This document shows, in pieces, positions 1 through 6,971 of a stretch of 64,000 nt of DNA. Position 1 is the first letter of the stretch; every line of letters begins with the position of its first letter. Both the position numbers and the translations under genes were made by a program. The notes under the pieces were generated by a model that saw only the letters and a list, made by a program, of their open reading frames with translations, did not search any database and had not been told where the DNA came from. This DNA is from Ilyobacter_A sp963675185 (lineage in GTDB: Bacteria > Fusobacteriota > Fusobacteriia > Fusobacteriales > Fusobacteriaceae), in assembly GCA_963675185.2 (NCBI GenBank), contig CAXXOH010000003.1, positions 1,364,001-1,428,000 of the forward strand, in the 5' to 3' direction.

Positions 1-2
1 TT

Positions 3-1643
3 GAAAACCTTGCAATAATAGAGAAACTTGAGTTAGAGATAAGGGACAGTTTTGTAGTACTGACTGGGGAGACTGGTGCCGGCAAATCCATAATACTTGA
101 CGGGGTAAACCTCCTCATAGGGGAGAAACCCAGCGTGGAGATGATAAGAGATAGCGCAGACTATTTAGTGGCAGAGGGTATATTTGAAATAAGTGAGCTG
201 CAGTGTAATAAGCTAAAAGATATGGGAATCGAGGTAGAGGATTCAGAAATAATTGTCAGAAGAAAATTCGAGAGAAGCGGCAGGGGTAAGGCGTTTGTAA
301 ACGGCAGAAGGGTACCTGTGAACAGCCTGAAAGAGATAATGGGGACTTTGATTGACCTGGTTGGACAGCATAGCCACCAGATGCTTTTGGACAAAGAGAA
401 CCATATACTACTTTTAGATAAATTTTTAAGTGACGAAGCCTTAAAGATTAAAGAGGAATTAGCTGTACTGGCGGATAGATACAAAAAGATAGATAGAAGG
501 ATATCTGAAATAAAAAAGACCAGGGAAGAACTAAAGGAGAAAAAAGAGCTTTATGAGTTTCAACTCGCCGAAATAGATTCTGTCAAGCTTATTCCCGGGG
601 AAGAGGATGACTTGGAAGAGGAGTACAAAAAGCTTTTTAACGGTGGGAAAATAAGGGAAAACTTGAACAACACCTACAGTATACTGAAGGAAAGCGAGCA
701 AAATGTCATGTCTATGATGTCTGGCGCCCAGAAGAACATCGAGTACATATCAAAGTATGGAAAAGAGTTTGAGGAGGTAGTCGGAAAATTCGAAAAGGTA
801 TACTACGAAATAGAGGAGATTGTCTACAGTGTGGAGAATTTAATGCAAGATGTGGACGTAGACGAGTACAGGCTGAACAAAGTTGTGGACAGGCTGGATA
901 AAATAAATAGCTTAAAGAAAAAGTACGGCTTTACCATAGAGGAGATACTGTCTTACAGTGATAGGCTAAGGGGCCAGCTGGACACCCTTGACTCCAGCGG
1001 CCTTGAAGAGAAAACACTTTTGAAGGAAAGGGAGCAAGTTTCGGAGAATTATGCTACAATAAGTGATAAGCTCAGCCTTGAGAGGAAGGCAGTGGCTGAG
1101 AAAATAGAAGACAGGTTGATAGGTGAATTGAAAGATTTGAATATGAAAGACGCAAAGTTCAAAGTGAATTTTGATGAAAATGACGGGATACTGCCTACGG
1201 GGAAAGACAACCTGGAATTCTTGATAGCCCCAAATGTCGGGCAAGAACTAAAACCTCTGTCAAAGGTAGCATCCGGAGGGGAGGTCAGCAGGATAATGTT
1301 GGCCCTAAAGGCAATATTCTCAAAAGTAGACAACATACCAATACTAGTTTTTGATGAGATAGATACCGGTGTAGGGGGAGAGACTGTAAATAAAGTCGCC
1401 GATAAGCTGAAAAGCATAGGAGACAATGTACAGGTCATCTGCATAACTCATTCGCCTTCCATAGCCTCGAAGGCCCAACAGCAGTTCTATATAGAAAAAA
1501 ATGTCGTTAATGGGAAAACCGTAACCACAGTGTATGAACTGGACATGGAAGAGAGAATAAATGAGATAGCTAGGATGTTATCAGGTGACAATATGAGCCA
1601 AACGGTGCTAGATCATGCGAGGGAACTTTTGGAAAAGAGGTAA
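3..1643 (+). CDS. recN: DNA repair ATPase RecN, 5' end missing
   Basis: RecN is an SMC-like ATPase that acts at double-strand breaks. The reading frame is already open at the left edge, so only the first few residues are missing; 546 residues are visible. The Walker A motif GETGAGKS is encoded at about 66-89. A long charged coiled-coil-rich middle follows, then the ABC signature region (ASGGEVSRIMLALK) and Walker B with the D-loop (VFDEIDTGVGG), the usual order for RecN. The gene ends 5 bases before the next ORF, so it is probably the first gene of a recN-recombinase-era run. An internal ATG at 135 lies after Walker A and cannot be the real start. Family assignment is very secure. Confidence 0.97.
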   Translation, partial: ENLAIIEKLELEIRDSFVVLTGETGAGKSIILDGVNLLIGEKPSVEMIRDSADYLVAEGIFEISELQCNKLKDMGIEVEDSEIIVRRKFERSGRGKAFVNGRRVPVNSLKEIMGTLIDLVGQHSHQMLLDKENHILLLDKFLSDEALKIKEELAVLADRYKKIDRRISEIKKTREELKEKKELYEFQLAEIDSVKLIPGEEDDLEEEYKKLFNGGKIRENLNNTYSILKESEQNVMSMMSGAQKNIEYISKYGKEFEEVVGKFEKVYYEIEEIVYSVENLMQDVDVDEYRLNKVVDRLDKINSLKKKYGFTIEEILSYSDRLRGQLDTLDSSGLEEKTLLKEREQVSENYATISDKLSLERKAVAEKIEDRLIGELKDLNMKDAKFKVNFDENDGILPTGKDNLEFLIAPNVGQELKPLSKVASGGEVSRIMLALKAIFSKVDNIPILVFDEIDTGVGGETVNKVADKLKSIGDNVQVICITHSPSIASKAQQQFYIEKNVVNGKTVTTVYELDMEERINEIARMLSGDNMSQTVLDHARELLEKR

Positions 1644-1648
1644 GCGGG

Positions 1649-2512
1649 ATGAATGAAAACGAGATCCAAAGTTTTTTAGATTATATAAAAGACGAAAGAA
1701 ATTTTTCAGAGAATACTCTTTTGGCATACAACAGGGATATACTTGATTTTTTTGAGCATATCGGCGGGAAATCCTATGACCTTGTAACTGAGGAGGATAT
1801 ACTGGGATATACAGAATTTTTGGAAAGCAGGTATGCTCAGAATAGCGTGTACAGAAAGCTTGTTGCGATCAAGTCGTTTTTCAAGTACCTGACATTAAGC
1901 AGGAAAATAGAAAAATTGCCCAGCGAGAATATAAAAAGTTTCCGGCCGGTTAACAGATCCCCGGAAACTTTGAATGAAAAAGAAATAGAAAAGTTACTGC
2001 AGGTGTGCCCTAATGACGAGAAAGGCGAGAGGGATAAGTTGATAATAGGGCTTCTGGCAGAAACTGGAATGCTTATATCCGATCTGCTATCATTGAAAAT
2101 TGACGAATTTCACGGAAAAACCTACAATAAATTCAAACTTATAAAGGATCAGAAGGTAAATGCAGTGGTATTGCCGGAAAAATTTGAACCGGAGCTTAGG
2201 AGATATATAGATGAGCTGAGGCCAAAACTTTTATCCTGTGAGGATGATGGGTATCTATTTCAGGGATTAAGCAGGCAAAATTTCGGTGCTAGGCTGAAAA
2301 AGTATGTAAGGGAAACAGATATAAAAAGAAACATATCGCCTAATATGTTTAGAAATACAGTGGCAATGAACCTTCTCAAGGCAGGGAAGGGGATAAGCGT
2401 GGTAAAACATAAATTAAACTTTAAAAACATTTCCCAGACAGGGGTCTATACAAGTAGGAACAAGGAGAAGATAAGGGAGATGTACATGAAAATAGGTATC
2501 GGAGATAACTAG
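1649..2512 (+). CDS. Tyrosine recombinase (XerC/D-like) with degenerate catalytic site
   Basis: This 287-residue protein has the layout of Xer recombinases: an N-terminal SAM-like core-binding domain (about 1-85, NTLLAYNRDILDFFEHI) and a C-terminal catalytic domain. The catalytic signature is eroded. The first arginine box, normally TG(L/M)RxSEL, reads TGMLISDLL, so Arg-I is replaced by Leu. The HxxR box reads NMFRNT, so His is Asn while Arg is kept. The C-terminal Tyr (GVYTSRN) remains. Family knowledge says Arg-I is essential for strand cleavage, so I infer weak or no recombinase activity, perhaps a DNA-binding role. It sits tightly between recN and era with no mobile-element context, so it looks like a vertically inherited gene rather than an integrase. 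The true chromosome-dimer XerC/D would then be elsewhere. Confidence 0.85.
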   Translation: MNENEIQSFLDYIKDERNFSENTLLAYNRDILDFFEHIGGKSYDLVTEEDILGYTEFLESRYAQNSVYRKLVAIKSFFKYLTLSRKIEKLPSENIKSFRPVNRSPETLNEKEIEKLLQVCPNDEKGERDKLIIGLLAETGMLISDLLSLKIDEFHGKTYNKFKLIKDQKVNAVVLPEKFEPELRRYIDELRPKLLSCEDDGYLFQGLSRQNFGARLKKYVRETDIKRNISPNMFRNTVAMNLLKAGKGISVVKHKLNFKNISQTGVYTSRNKEKIREMYMKIGIGDN

Positions 2513-2529
2513 GATTAATAGGAGGAATT

Positions 2530-3423
2530 ATGAGAGCTGGTTTTATAGCGGTAGTTGGTAGGCCCAACGTTGGGAAATCAACACTTATGAACAAAATGGT
2601 CAACGAGAAGGTGGCCATAGTATCAGACAAGGCAGGGACAACAAGAGATAGTATAAAAGGGATATTGAACTATGGGGAAAATCAGTATATTTTCATAGAT
2701 ACCCCAGGGATACACAAGCCGAAGCACCTCTTAGGAGAGCATATGACCAATGTGGCTATAAATACACTAAAAGAGGTAGAAGTGATAATGTTCGTATTGG
2801 ACGGGACACAGGAGATAAGTACCGGTGACCAGTTTGTAAATGAAAAAATACAAGAGGCAACTAATACTCCGAAAGTAGTCGTTATAAACAAGATGGATCT
2901 ACTTAGCGATGAAGAGTTGGAGTCTAAGAGGGCTGAGATAAGGGAAAAACTTGGAGAGTTTGATGCTGTCGTAACTATGTCGGCGCAGTATTCTATGGGA
3001 ATACCTAGATTGCTAGACGCGTTGGAGCCTTTTTTAGAGGATGGAGTAAAGTATTACCCTGATGATATGTACACTGATATGCCTATGTATAAGGCTATAA
3101 CTGAGATAGTGAGGGAGAAAATCCTACTTAAGACAAGGGATGAGATACCACACTCTGTGGCAGTTGAGATAGTAAATGTTGAAAGGAGAGAAAACGGTAA
3201 GGATAAATATGATATCAACATTTACGTAGAGAGGGATTCCCAAAAAGGCATAATAATAGGAAACAGGGGAAAAATGCTAAAAGAGGTAGGCACTGAATCT
3301 AGAAAAGAGATAGAGGAGCTATTGGATAAAAAAATATACCTTAATTTATGGGTAAAAGTAAAGGAAAAATGGAGAAAGAAAAAGCCGTTTTTAAAAGAAT
3401 TAGGTTATCATATAGAGGATTAG
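2530..3423 (+). CDS. era: GTPase Era
   Basis: Era is an essential GTPase that binds 16S rRNA through a KH domain during 30S subunit maturation. The 297-residue length is typical. The P-loop GRPNVGKS lies near residues 9-16, the switch/G3 motif DTPG follows IFI, the G4 motif is NKMD, and the C-terminal KH domain carries GNRGKMLKEVG. An AGGAGG-type ribosome-binding site lies 5-6 bases before the ATG. The gene follows the recombinase homologue by 17 bases and ends at a strong intrinsic terminator, closing the recN transcription unit. Confidence 0.97.
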   Translation: MRAGFIAVVGRPNVGKSTLMNKMVNEKVAIVSDKAGTTRDSIKGILNYGENQYIFIDTPGIHKPKHLLGEHMTNVAINTLKEVEVIMFVLDGTQEISTGDQFVNEKIQEATNTPKVVVINKMDLLSDEELESKRAEIREKLGEFDAVVTMSAQYSMGIPRLLDALEPFLEDGVKYYPDDMYTDMPMYKAITEIVREKILLKTRDEIPHSVAVEIVNVERRENGKDKYDINIYVERDSQKGIIIGNRGKMLKEVGTESRKEIEELLDKKIYLNLWVKVKEKWRKKKPFLKELGYHIED

Positions 3424-3446
3424 GAGTGCAGCTCCTAATTTTTTTT
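3420..3446 (+). terminator. Intrinsic terminator after era
   Basis: A 7-bp stem (TTAGGAG/CTCCTAA) that overlaps the era stop codon is followed by eight Ts. Confidence 0.85.
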
Positions 3447-3455
3447 GAAAAATTC

Positions 3456-3484
3456 TTGACAAATTTGTTTAGATGGGATATATT
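3456..3484 (+). promoter_or_regulatory. Strong sigma-70-type promoter for leader and peptide array
   Basis: TTGACA and TATATT are separated by exactly 17 bases just after the era terminator. The start of transcription would be near 3491, giving a leader of about 195 nt before the first peptide gene. Confidence 0.75.
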
Positions 3485-3490
3485 AGTATT

Positions 3491-3590
3491 GAAAAGAATA
3501 GTTCACATAGAAACTATTCAGAGAGTTTTTAGACTTTTTAAGTATAAAATTAGTCAAATAATATGAAGTTAATAATAAGACTTCATTTTT
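3491..3590 (+). ncRNA. Candidate structured leader or about 100-nt small RNA
   Basis: From the predicted start of transcription the RNA would form an 8-bp hairpin (GAATAGTT/AACTATTC, 3496-3519) and then a second hairpin (ATGAAGT/ACTTCAT, 3563-3586) followed by five Ts. The second hairpin could end a short independent RNA or act as an attenuator for the downstream peptide genes. No known riboswitch or sRNA family is recognised; the structure is read by eye only. Confidence 0.35.
3563..3590 (+). terminator. Possible attenuator/terminator hairpin in peptide-gene leader
   Basis: ATGAAGT and ACTTCAT form a 7-bp stem with a 10-base loop, followed by TTTTT. It lies between the strong promoter and the first small peptide gene. 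Confidence 0.4.
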
Positions 3591-3685
3591 AAAGAGTACA
3601 AAGTTTATAGGTGAACTAGTTGCGTGGTAGTGCACACTTTTAAAAAATAAAAAAGTTTATAGGTAAACGAACGGAGGAGGTTGAA

Positions 3686-3826
3686 ATGAAGAAACTATTA
3701 GCAATAGGGATATTGGCATTGGGAATGGCGGCCTACGCAGGGGAGCAAGAGGCAGAACAGGGGGCAGACAGACTGTCAAGGCCGCTTATGATAGAACTAT
3801 TTGGAGGATATGGAAATAGATATTAA
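3686..3826 (+). CDS. Small secreted peptide, tandem copy 1 (46 aa)
   Basis: The product has a clear signal peptide (MKKLLAIGILALGMAAYA) with an AYA cleavage site, leaving a mature peptide of about 28 residues. The mature part has an acidic start (GEQEAEQGADR) and ends SRPLMIELFGGYGNRY. A strong GGAGG lies before the ATG. It is the first of three nearly identical genes in a tandem array with a period of 194-195 bases; codons and flanking leader are repeated too. I do not recognise the family. Secretion or periplasmic/surface localisation is inferred from the signal peptide; function is unknown. Confidence 0.8.
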   Translation: MKKLLAIGILALGMAAYAGEQEAEQGADRLSRPLMIELFGGYGNRY

Positions 3827-3880
3827 AAAGCTCTATAAAAAAACAAAAAGTTTATAGATAAACGAATGGAGGAGATTGAG

Positions 3881-4021
3881 ATGAAGAAACTATTAGCAAT
3901 AGGGATATTGGCATTGGGAATAGTGGCATATGCAGGGGAGCAAGAGGCAGAACAGGGGGCAGATAGGCTTTCGAGACCGCTTATGATAGAACTATTTGGG
4001 GGATATGGAAATAGATATTAA
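3881..4021 (+). CDS. Small secreted peptide, tandem copy 2 (46 aa)
   Basis: The product is identical to copy 1 except for the end of the signal peptide (GIVAYA instead of GMAAYA). The mature peptide is unchanged even though several codons differ, for example TCGAGACCG against TCAAGGCCG in the SRP segment. Synonymous differences with an unchanged product suggest purifying selection on a translated peptide. The leader with GGAGGAGATTGAG is repeated in front of the start. Confidence 0.8.
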   Translation: MKKLLAIGILALGIVAYAGEQEAEQGADRLSRPLMIELFGGYGNRY

Positions 4022-4074
4022 AAAGCTCTATAAAAAATAAAAAGTTTATAGATAAACGAATGGAGGAGATTGAA

Positions 4075-4221
4075 ATGAAGAAACTATTAGCAATAGGGAT
4101 ATTGGCATTGGGAATAGTGGCATATGCAGGAGAGCAAGAGGCAGAACAGGGAGCAGATAGGCTTTCAAGACCATTGATGCTGGAATTATTTGGTGACTAC
4201 GGCAACAGGTATATAGAATAG
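4075..4221 (+). CDS. Small secreted peptide, tandem copy 3 (48 aa)
   Basis: This is the most divergent copy. The signal peptide and acidic region match copy 2, but the C-terminus reads LMLELFGDYGNRYIE: Ile to Leu, Gly to Asp, and two extra residues. The duplicated upstream segment (AAAGTTTATAGATAAACG followed by GGAGGAG) is present again. The three genes are probably co-transcribed from the promoter before the array, although each repeat also carries its own AT-rich leader. Function unknown. Confidence 0.78.
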   Translation: MKKLLAIGILALGIVAYAGEQEAEQGADRLSRPLMLELFGDYGNRYIE

Positions 4222-4303
4222 ACGTAGAATTATGGTGAGGTTAATACAAATACATGGCTTTGAGGGTGTAAATTAAAAATCTTTCTAGAATGGGATGATT
4301 ATT

Positions 4304-4488
4304 ATGGAAAGATATAAGATAGGGGAAAAAATAAGTATCGTATACAAGTATTTGAAGATAATGCCCCTTAAAAGTTTTCAAAAGTGAGACTAGGTGGTTT
4401 TAACGAGGAGGAGTTAGAGGAGCTCTATGGTTTTTTAGATAAATTAGAGGATAATATTTTCAGGAATTGTAAATATATGTATAAATAA
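4304..4488 (+). pseudogene. Possible MarR-type regulator remnant with internal deletion
   Basis: An ATG opens a 27-residue frame (MERYKIGEKISIVYKYLKI...) that stops at once. In another frame the sequence continues as LGGFNEEELEELYGFLDKLE and ends at 4488. The first part resembles the N-terminal helix of MarR-family regulators and the second their C-terminal dimerisation helix. The winged-helix middle is absent, so this looks like a gene collapsed by a large internal deletion plus frame change. The assignment is by pattern only; two unrelated short frames are an alternative. Confidence 0.35.
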
Positions 4489-4513
4489 AAAAACAGGAAT
4501 AACCTGTTTTTTT
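4487..4513. terminator. Bidirectional intrinsic terminator
   Basis: A run of As, CAGG, loop AATAA, CCTG and a run of Ts form a symmetric hairpin. It can serve the + strand remnant and the converging minus-strand gene ending at 4561. Confidence 0.75.
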
Positions 4514-4560
4514 ATTTTGGTTTTGGTATTTATGGATAACAGAGATCGCTCCAAGAAAAC

Positions 4561-5079
4561 TTAAAAAAGTTTCCATCCTGCGGTGACTCCTATTAATTCA
4601 AGGTTGTCGTTACCTCTGCTGTCGCCTTTTATCTGAGAAATAGAATAGAAGAGTTCGAGTTGAACAGAAACTAGTTCTACGCCTATTCCGCCTCCATAAA
4701 AAAAATTCCCCTGCAAGCCGTCGCCAGTAGTGTCGTACGCGATAAAAACCTTACCGGCTTTCAGAACCGCGTATGGTTTTATAATTACAGGGAAGAGGTG
4801 GGACTTTACTGTTACATATACAGGAACTGTGGAAAAACCAGCATCCTCACCTGAAAATTTCAGTTCAGAATTGTAGGCTACTCCGCAACCTATAGTAGCC
4901 AGCAAGAGAGATTGCTCTGCCTCTATGCTTATTCCGGGAGAAGGTTCCGACTGGAAACCGTCGTCACCAAGATTGTAAGAATCTGAAGTGTTCACGCCTA
5001 ATCTAAAATAACTCTCCGCTGCCAAGCTTACAGTTGTGAGGCATATAAAAATTGAGAGTATTAAGATGATTTTTTTCAT
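4561..5079 (-). CDS. Small outer-membrane beta-barrel-like protein
   Basis: The 172-residue product starts with a signal peptide (MKKIILILSIFICLTTVSLAA). Alternating short strands rich in Gly, Tyr and Val follow (YFRLGVNTS, GVAYNSELKF, YGGGIGVELVSVQLELFYS) and the chain ends in aromatic WKLF, as expected of an outer-membrane barrel. The ATG was chosen because GGAGG lies 8 bases before it; a GTG three codons upstream overlaps the ribosome-binding site. The gene is monocistronic, with its own promoter and a shared terminator. Specific function is not recognisable. Confidence 0.7.
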   Translation of the reverse strand: MKKIILILSIFICLTTVSLAAESYFRLGVNTSDSYNLGDDGFQSEPSPGISIEAEQSLLLATIGCGVAYNSELKFSGEDAGFSTVPVYVTVKSHLFPVIIKPYAVLKAGKVFIAYDTTGDGLQGNFFYGGGIGVELVSVQLELFYSISQIKGDSRGNDNLELIGVTAGWKLF

Positions 5080-5120
5080 TAATGGCACCTCCGTTTCTAA
5101 AATTAAGATCTATAATCTAG

Positions 5121-5149
5121 ATATTAGCCTGATGCTCAATCAAAATCAA
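5121..5149 (-). promoter_or_regulatory. Promoter for the minus-strand outer-membrane protein gene
   Basis: Read on the minus strand, TTGATT and TAATAT are separated by 17 bases. The start of transcription would be about 35 bases before the ATG. Confidence 0.6.
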
Positions 5150-5197
5150 GGAAAATAATTAGATCTTTAATAAAAAATAAGACTAGGTGAGTTTACT

Positions 5198-6022
5198 ATG
5201 GACGAATTTGATTTTAGACTGTTTTTAGAATTTAAAAAAATTATATATGAAAAATTTGGGATAGTTATCAGCAACTCAAAATATCCCCTATTTAGCATGA
5301 AGATAAATAAGCTAATGAAAAAATCAGGCTGTACAGATTACCCTAATTACCTATTGAAATTAACCTGTATGGAGAAGGGAAGGATATTAGATGATTTGAT
5401 ATCTTTTGTAACTGTAAATAAGACTGAGTTTTTTAGGGAACTAGAGCAGTTTTCATATATAAAAAGAAATGCAAAATGCATAAGGGAGCAAAATCCTAAA
5501 ATAGATGAAACAGGAGAAATCAGGGTGTGGAGCAGCTCTTGTTCCACAGGGCAAGAAGCGTACAGTATAGCGATAATTCTCACAGAGTGTTTCCCAGGAT
5601 GTGATGTAAAGTTGCTTGCAAGCGATCTGGATGAAATTTCACTTCAGGTGGCTAGGGCGGGCCGCTATCCTCTAAGTATATCCAAAGAGGTCCCGGGAAA
5701 GTATTTGGACAGGTATTTTAAAAAGTCGGAAGGCAGCTATGTGGTAAGGGATTTTTTAAAAAATAAAATTTCTTTTATAAAGTTAAACTTGAAGGATGAG
5801 TTTCCCGCAGGAAAATTTGATATGATATTTTGTAAAAATACAATGATATATTTTGACGAAGATTTTTGTAAAAGATTAATAGATCGTTTTTTCGATTCTT
5901 GCAGGGCTGGGGGCCTGTTTTTCGTAGGGTACGCAGAGACACTATTGTACGTGAAAACAAGGTTTAAACCTGTATGTAAGTCTATATATATTAAAGAAAG
6001 TTTGCAAAAAAAAGAGATATAA
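5198..6022 (+). CDS. cheR: CheR-type protein-glutamate methyltransferase
   Basis: CheR uses S-adenosylmethionine to methylate glutamates of chemoreceptors. The 274-residue protein has the N-terminal helical CheR domain with the NKTEFFRE motif near residue 80 and a Rossmann SAM-binding segment (VWSSSCSTGQEAYSIA, about 109-124). Later motifs LASDLDEISL and DMIFCKNTMIYFD are typical of the family. No other chemotaxis genes are nearby, so it is an orphan here. It may serve a receptor encoded elsewhere or a non-motility signalling system. The ribosome-binding site (AGGTGAG) is modest. Confidence 0.9.
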   Translation: MDEFDFRLFLEFKKIIYEKFGIVISNSKYPLFSMKINKLMKKSGCTDYPNYLLKLTCMEKGRILDDLISFVTVNKTEFFRELEQFSYIKRNAKCIREQNPKIDETGEIRVWSSSCSTGQEAYSIAIILTECFPGCDVKLLASDLDEISLQVARAGRYPLSISKEVPGKYLDRYFKKSEGSYVVRDFLKNKISFIKLNLKDEFPAGKFDMIFCKNTMIYFDEDFCKRLIDRFFDSCRAGGLFFVGYAETLLYVKTRFKPVCKSIYIKESLQKKEI

Positions 6023-6057
6023 TTTATAATGTAAGAAAAGTATGGGGGAATTGAAGT

Positions 6058-6849
6058 ATGGATATAAAGGCAGTTGTATTGGATTTAGACGGTACTCTTT
6101 TGAATTCTGAGCACAAGATTTCTGACAGGAATAAAAGGGTGATTTCGGAGCTTAAAAACAGAGGGGTAAAAATATTTTTAGCAACCGGAAGAACATACAA
6201 ATCCCTATATCCTTACAAGCAGGAACTTGACTTGGACACGCCTGTTATATGCTATAACGGGGCCAAAATTGTGGACTCTAAAACCGACAAGACCTATTTT
6301 GAGTTCCCTATTCACGGGGATGATGTAAAGGAACTGATAAAGATTTCAAGGGAAAAGGGGATACACTTAAACCTTTATCAAGATGAGACTTGGTATATTG
6401 AAAAAAGTGATAACGAAGAAACAAAAACATATATAGAGATTTCGGGACTAGACTATACTAAAAGGGATTTCGATACATTTGAGGATTACAGGATGACAAA
6501 AAGCCTTTTTATAGCCGAACATGAAAGACTGCTTGAGATAGAGGGGCTCTTGAACGAGAAATTGAATGGCTCGGTACACGTTACTTTCTCTAAACCTTTT
6601 TTCCTAGAGATACTTAAGGGGGATGTAAACAAAGGTGCTGCCCTTGAAAAGATTCTGGAAACAGAGGGAATACCCAAGGAAAACGTAGTGGCTTTCGGGG
6701 ATGGGTTAAACGATTATGAGATGCTGGATACGGTTGGAATCGGGGTAGCCATGGGCAACTCTTTAGAGCGTCTCAAAGGATTAGTTAAACTTAAAACCCT
6801 AAGCAATGATCAGGATGGAGTGGCTGTATTTTTAGAAAAATATATATAA
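6058..6849 (+). CDS. Cof-type HAD-superfamily sugar-phosphate phosphatase
   Basis: The 263-residue protein has the HAD motifs in order: DLDGTLL (nucleophile Asp near residue 9), a Thr in FLATGRTY, and GDGLNDYEML near residue 213 for Mg2+ binding. The large C2-type cap between motifs 2 and 3 places it in the Cof/YidA group, which usually dephosphorylates sugar phosphates, FMN or related metabolites. The exact substrate cannot be read from sequence. A strong terminator follows directly. Confidence 0.92.
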   Translation: MDIKAVVLDLDGTLLNSEHKISDRNKRVISELKNRGVKIFLATGRTYKSLYPYKQELDLDTPVICYNGAKIVDSKTDKTYFEFPIHGDDVKELIKISREKGIHLNLYQDETWYIEKSDNEETKTYIEISGLDYTKRDFDTFEDYRMTKSLFIAEHERLLEIEGLLNEKLNGSVHVTFSKPFFLEILKGDVNKGAALEKILETEGIPKENVVAFGDGLNDYEMLDTVGIGVAMGNSLERLKGLVKLKTLSNDQDGVAVFLEKYI

Positions 6850-6882
6850 AAGCGCATCTTAAAGATGCGCTTTTTCTTTTTT
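6848..6882 (+). terminator. Intrinsic terminator after the Cof-type phosphatase
   Basis: AAAGCGCATCTT and AAGATGCGCTTT form a long stem followed by a T-rich tract. Confidence 0.9.
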
Positions 6883-6898
6883 ACGTATTTTCTAAATC

Positions 6899-6927
6899 TT
6901 GTAAAGAAATAATAATTATGATATAAT
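6899..6927 (+). promoter_or_regulatory. Promoter for the SNF2 gene pair
   Basis: TTGTAA and a perfect TATAAT are separated by 17 bases, about 45 bases before the SNF2 start codon. Confidence 0.7.
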
Positions 6928-6971
6928 GAACTTTAAGTTTGTTGGCAATAAAAAAGTGAGGAGTAGTTTGG

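Larger units (their letters stand above)
3646..4221 (+). repeat. Three-copy tandem duplication of a peptide gene unit
   Basis: The unit consists of an AAAAAGTTTATAG leader box, a ribosome-binding site and a peptide gene. It occurs three times at spacings of 195 and 194 bases. A fragment of the leader box (AAAGTTTATAGGTGAAC) also occurs near 3600, which may be the relic of a further copy. Confidence 0.85.

Noticed and set aside
1649..2512. Integrase gene considered as a sign of a prophage or genomic island
   Set aside because: It lies tightly within a recN-era housekeeping run, has a degenerate active site, and no phage genes or attachment repeats are nearby.
3348..3566. 72-codon ORF overlapping the end of era
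   Set aside because: It is an out-of-frame shadow running through the era terminator and the next promoter, with no homology or ribosome-binding site.
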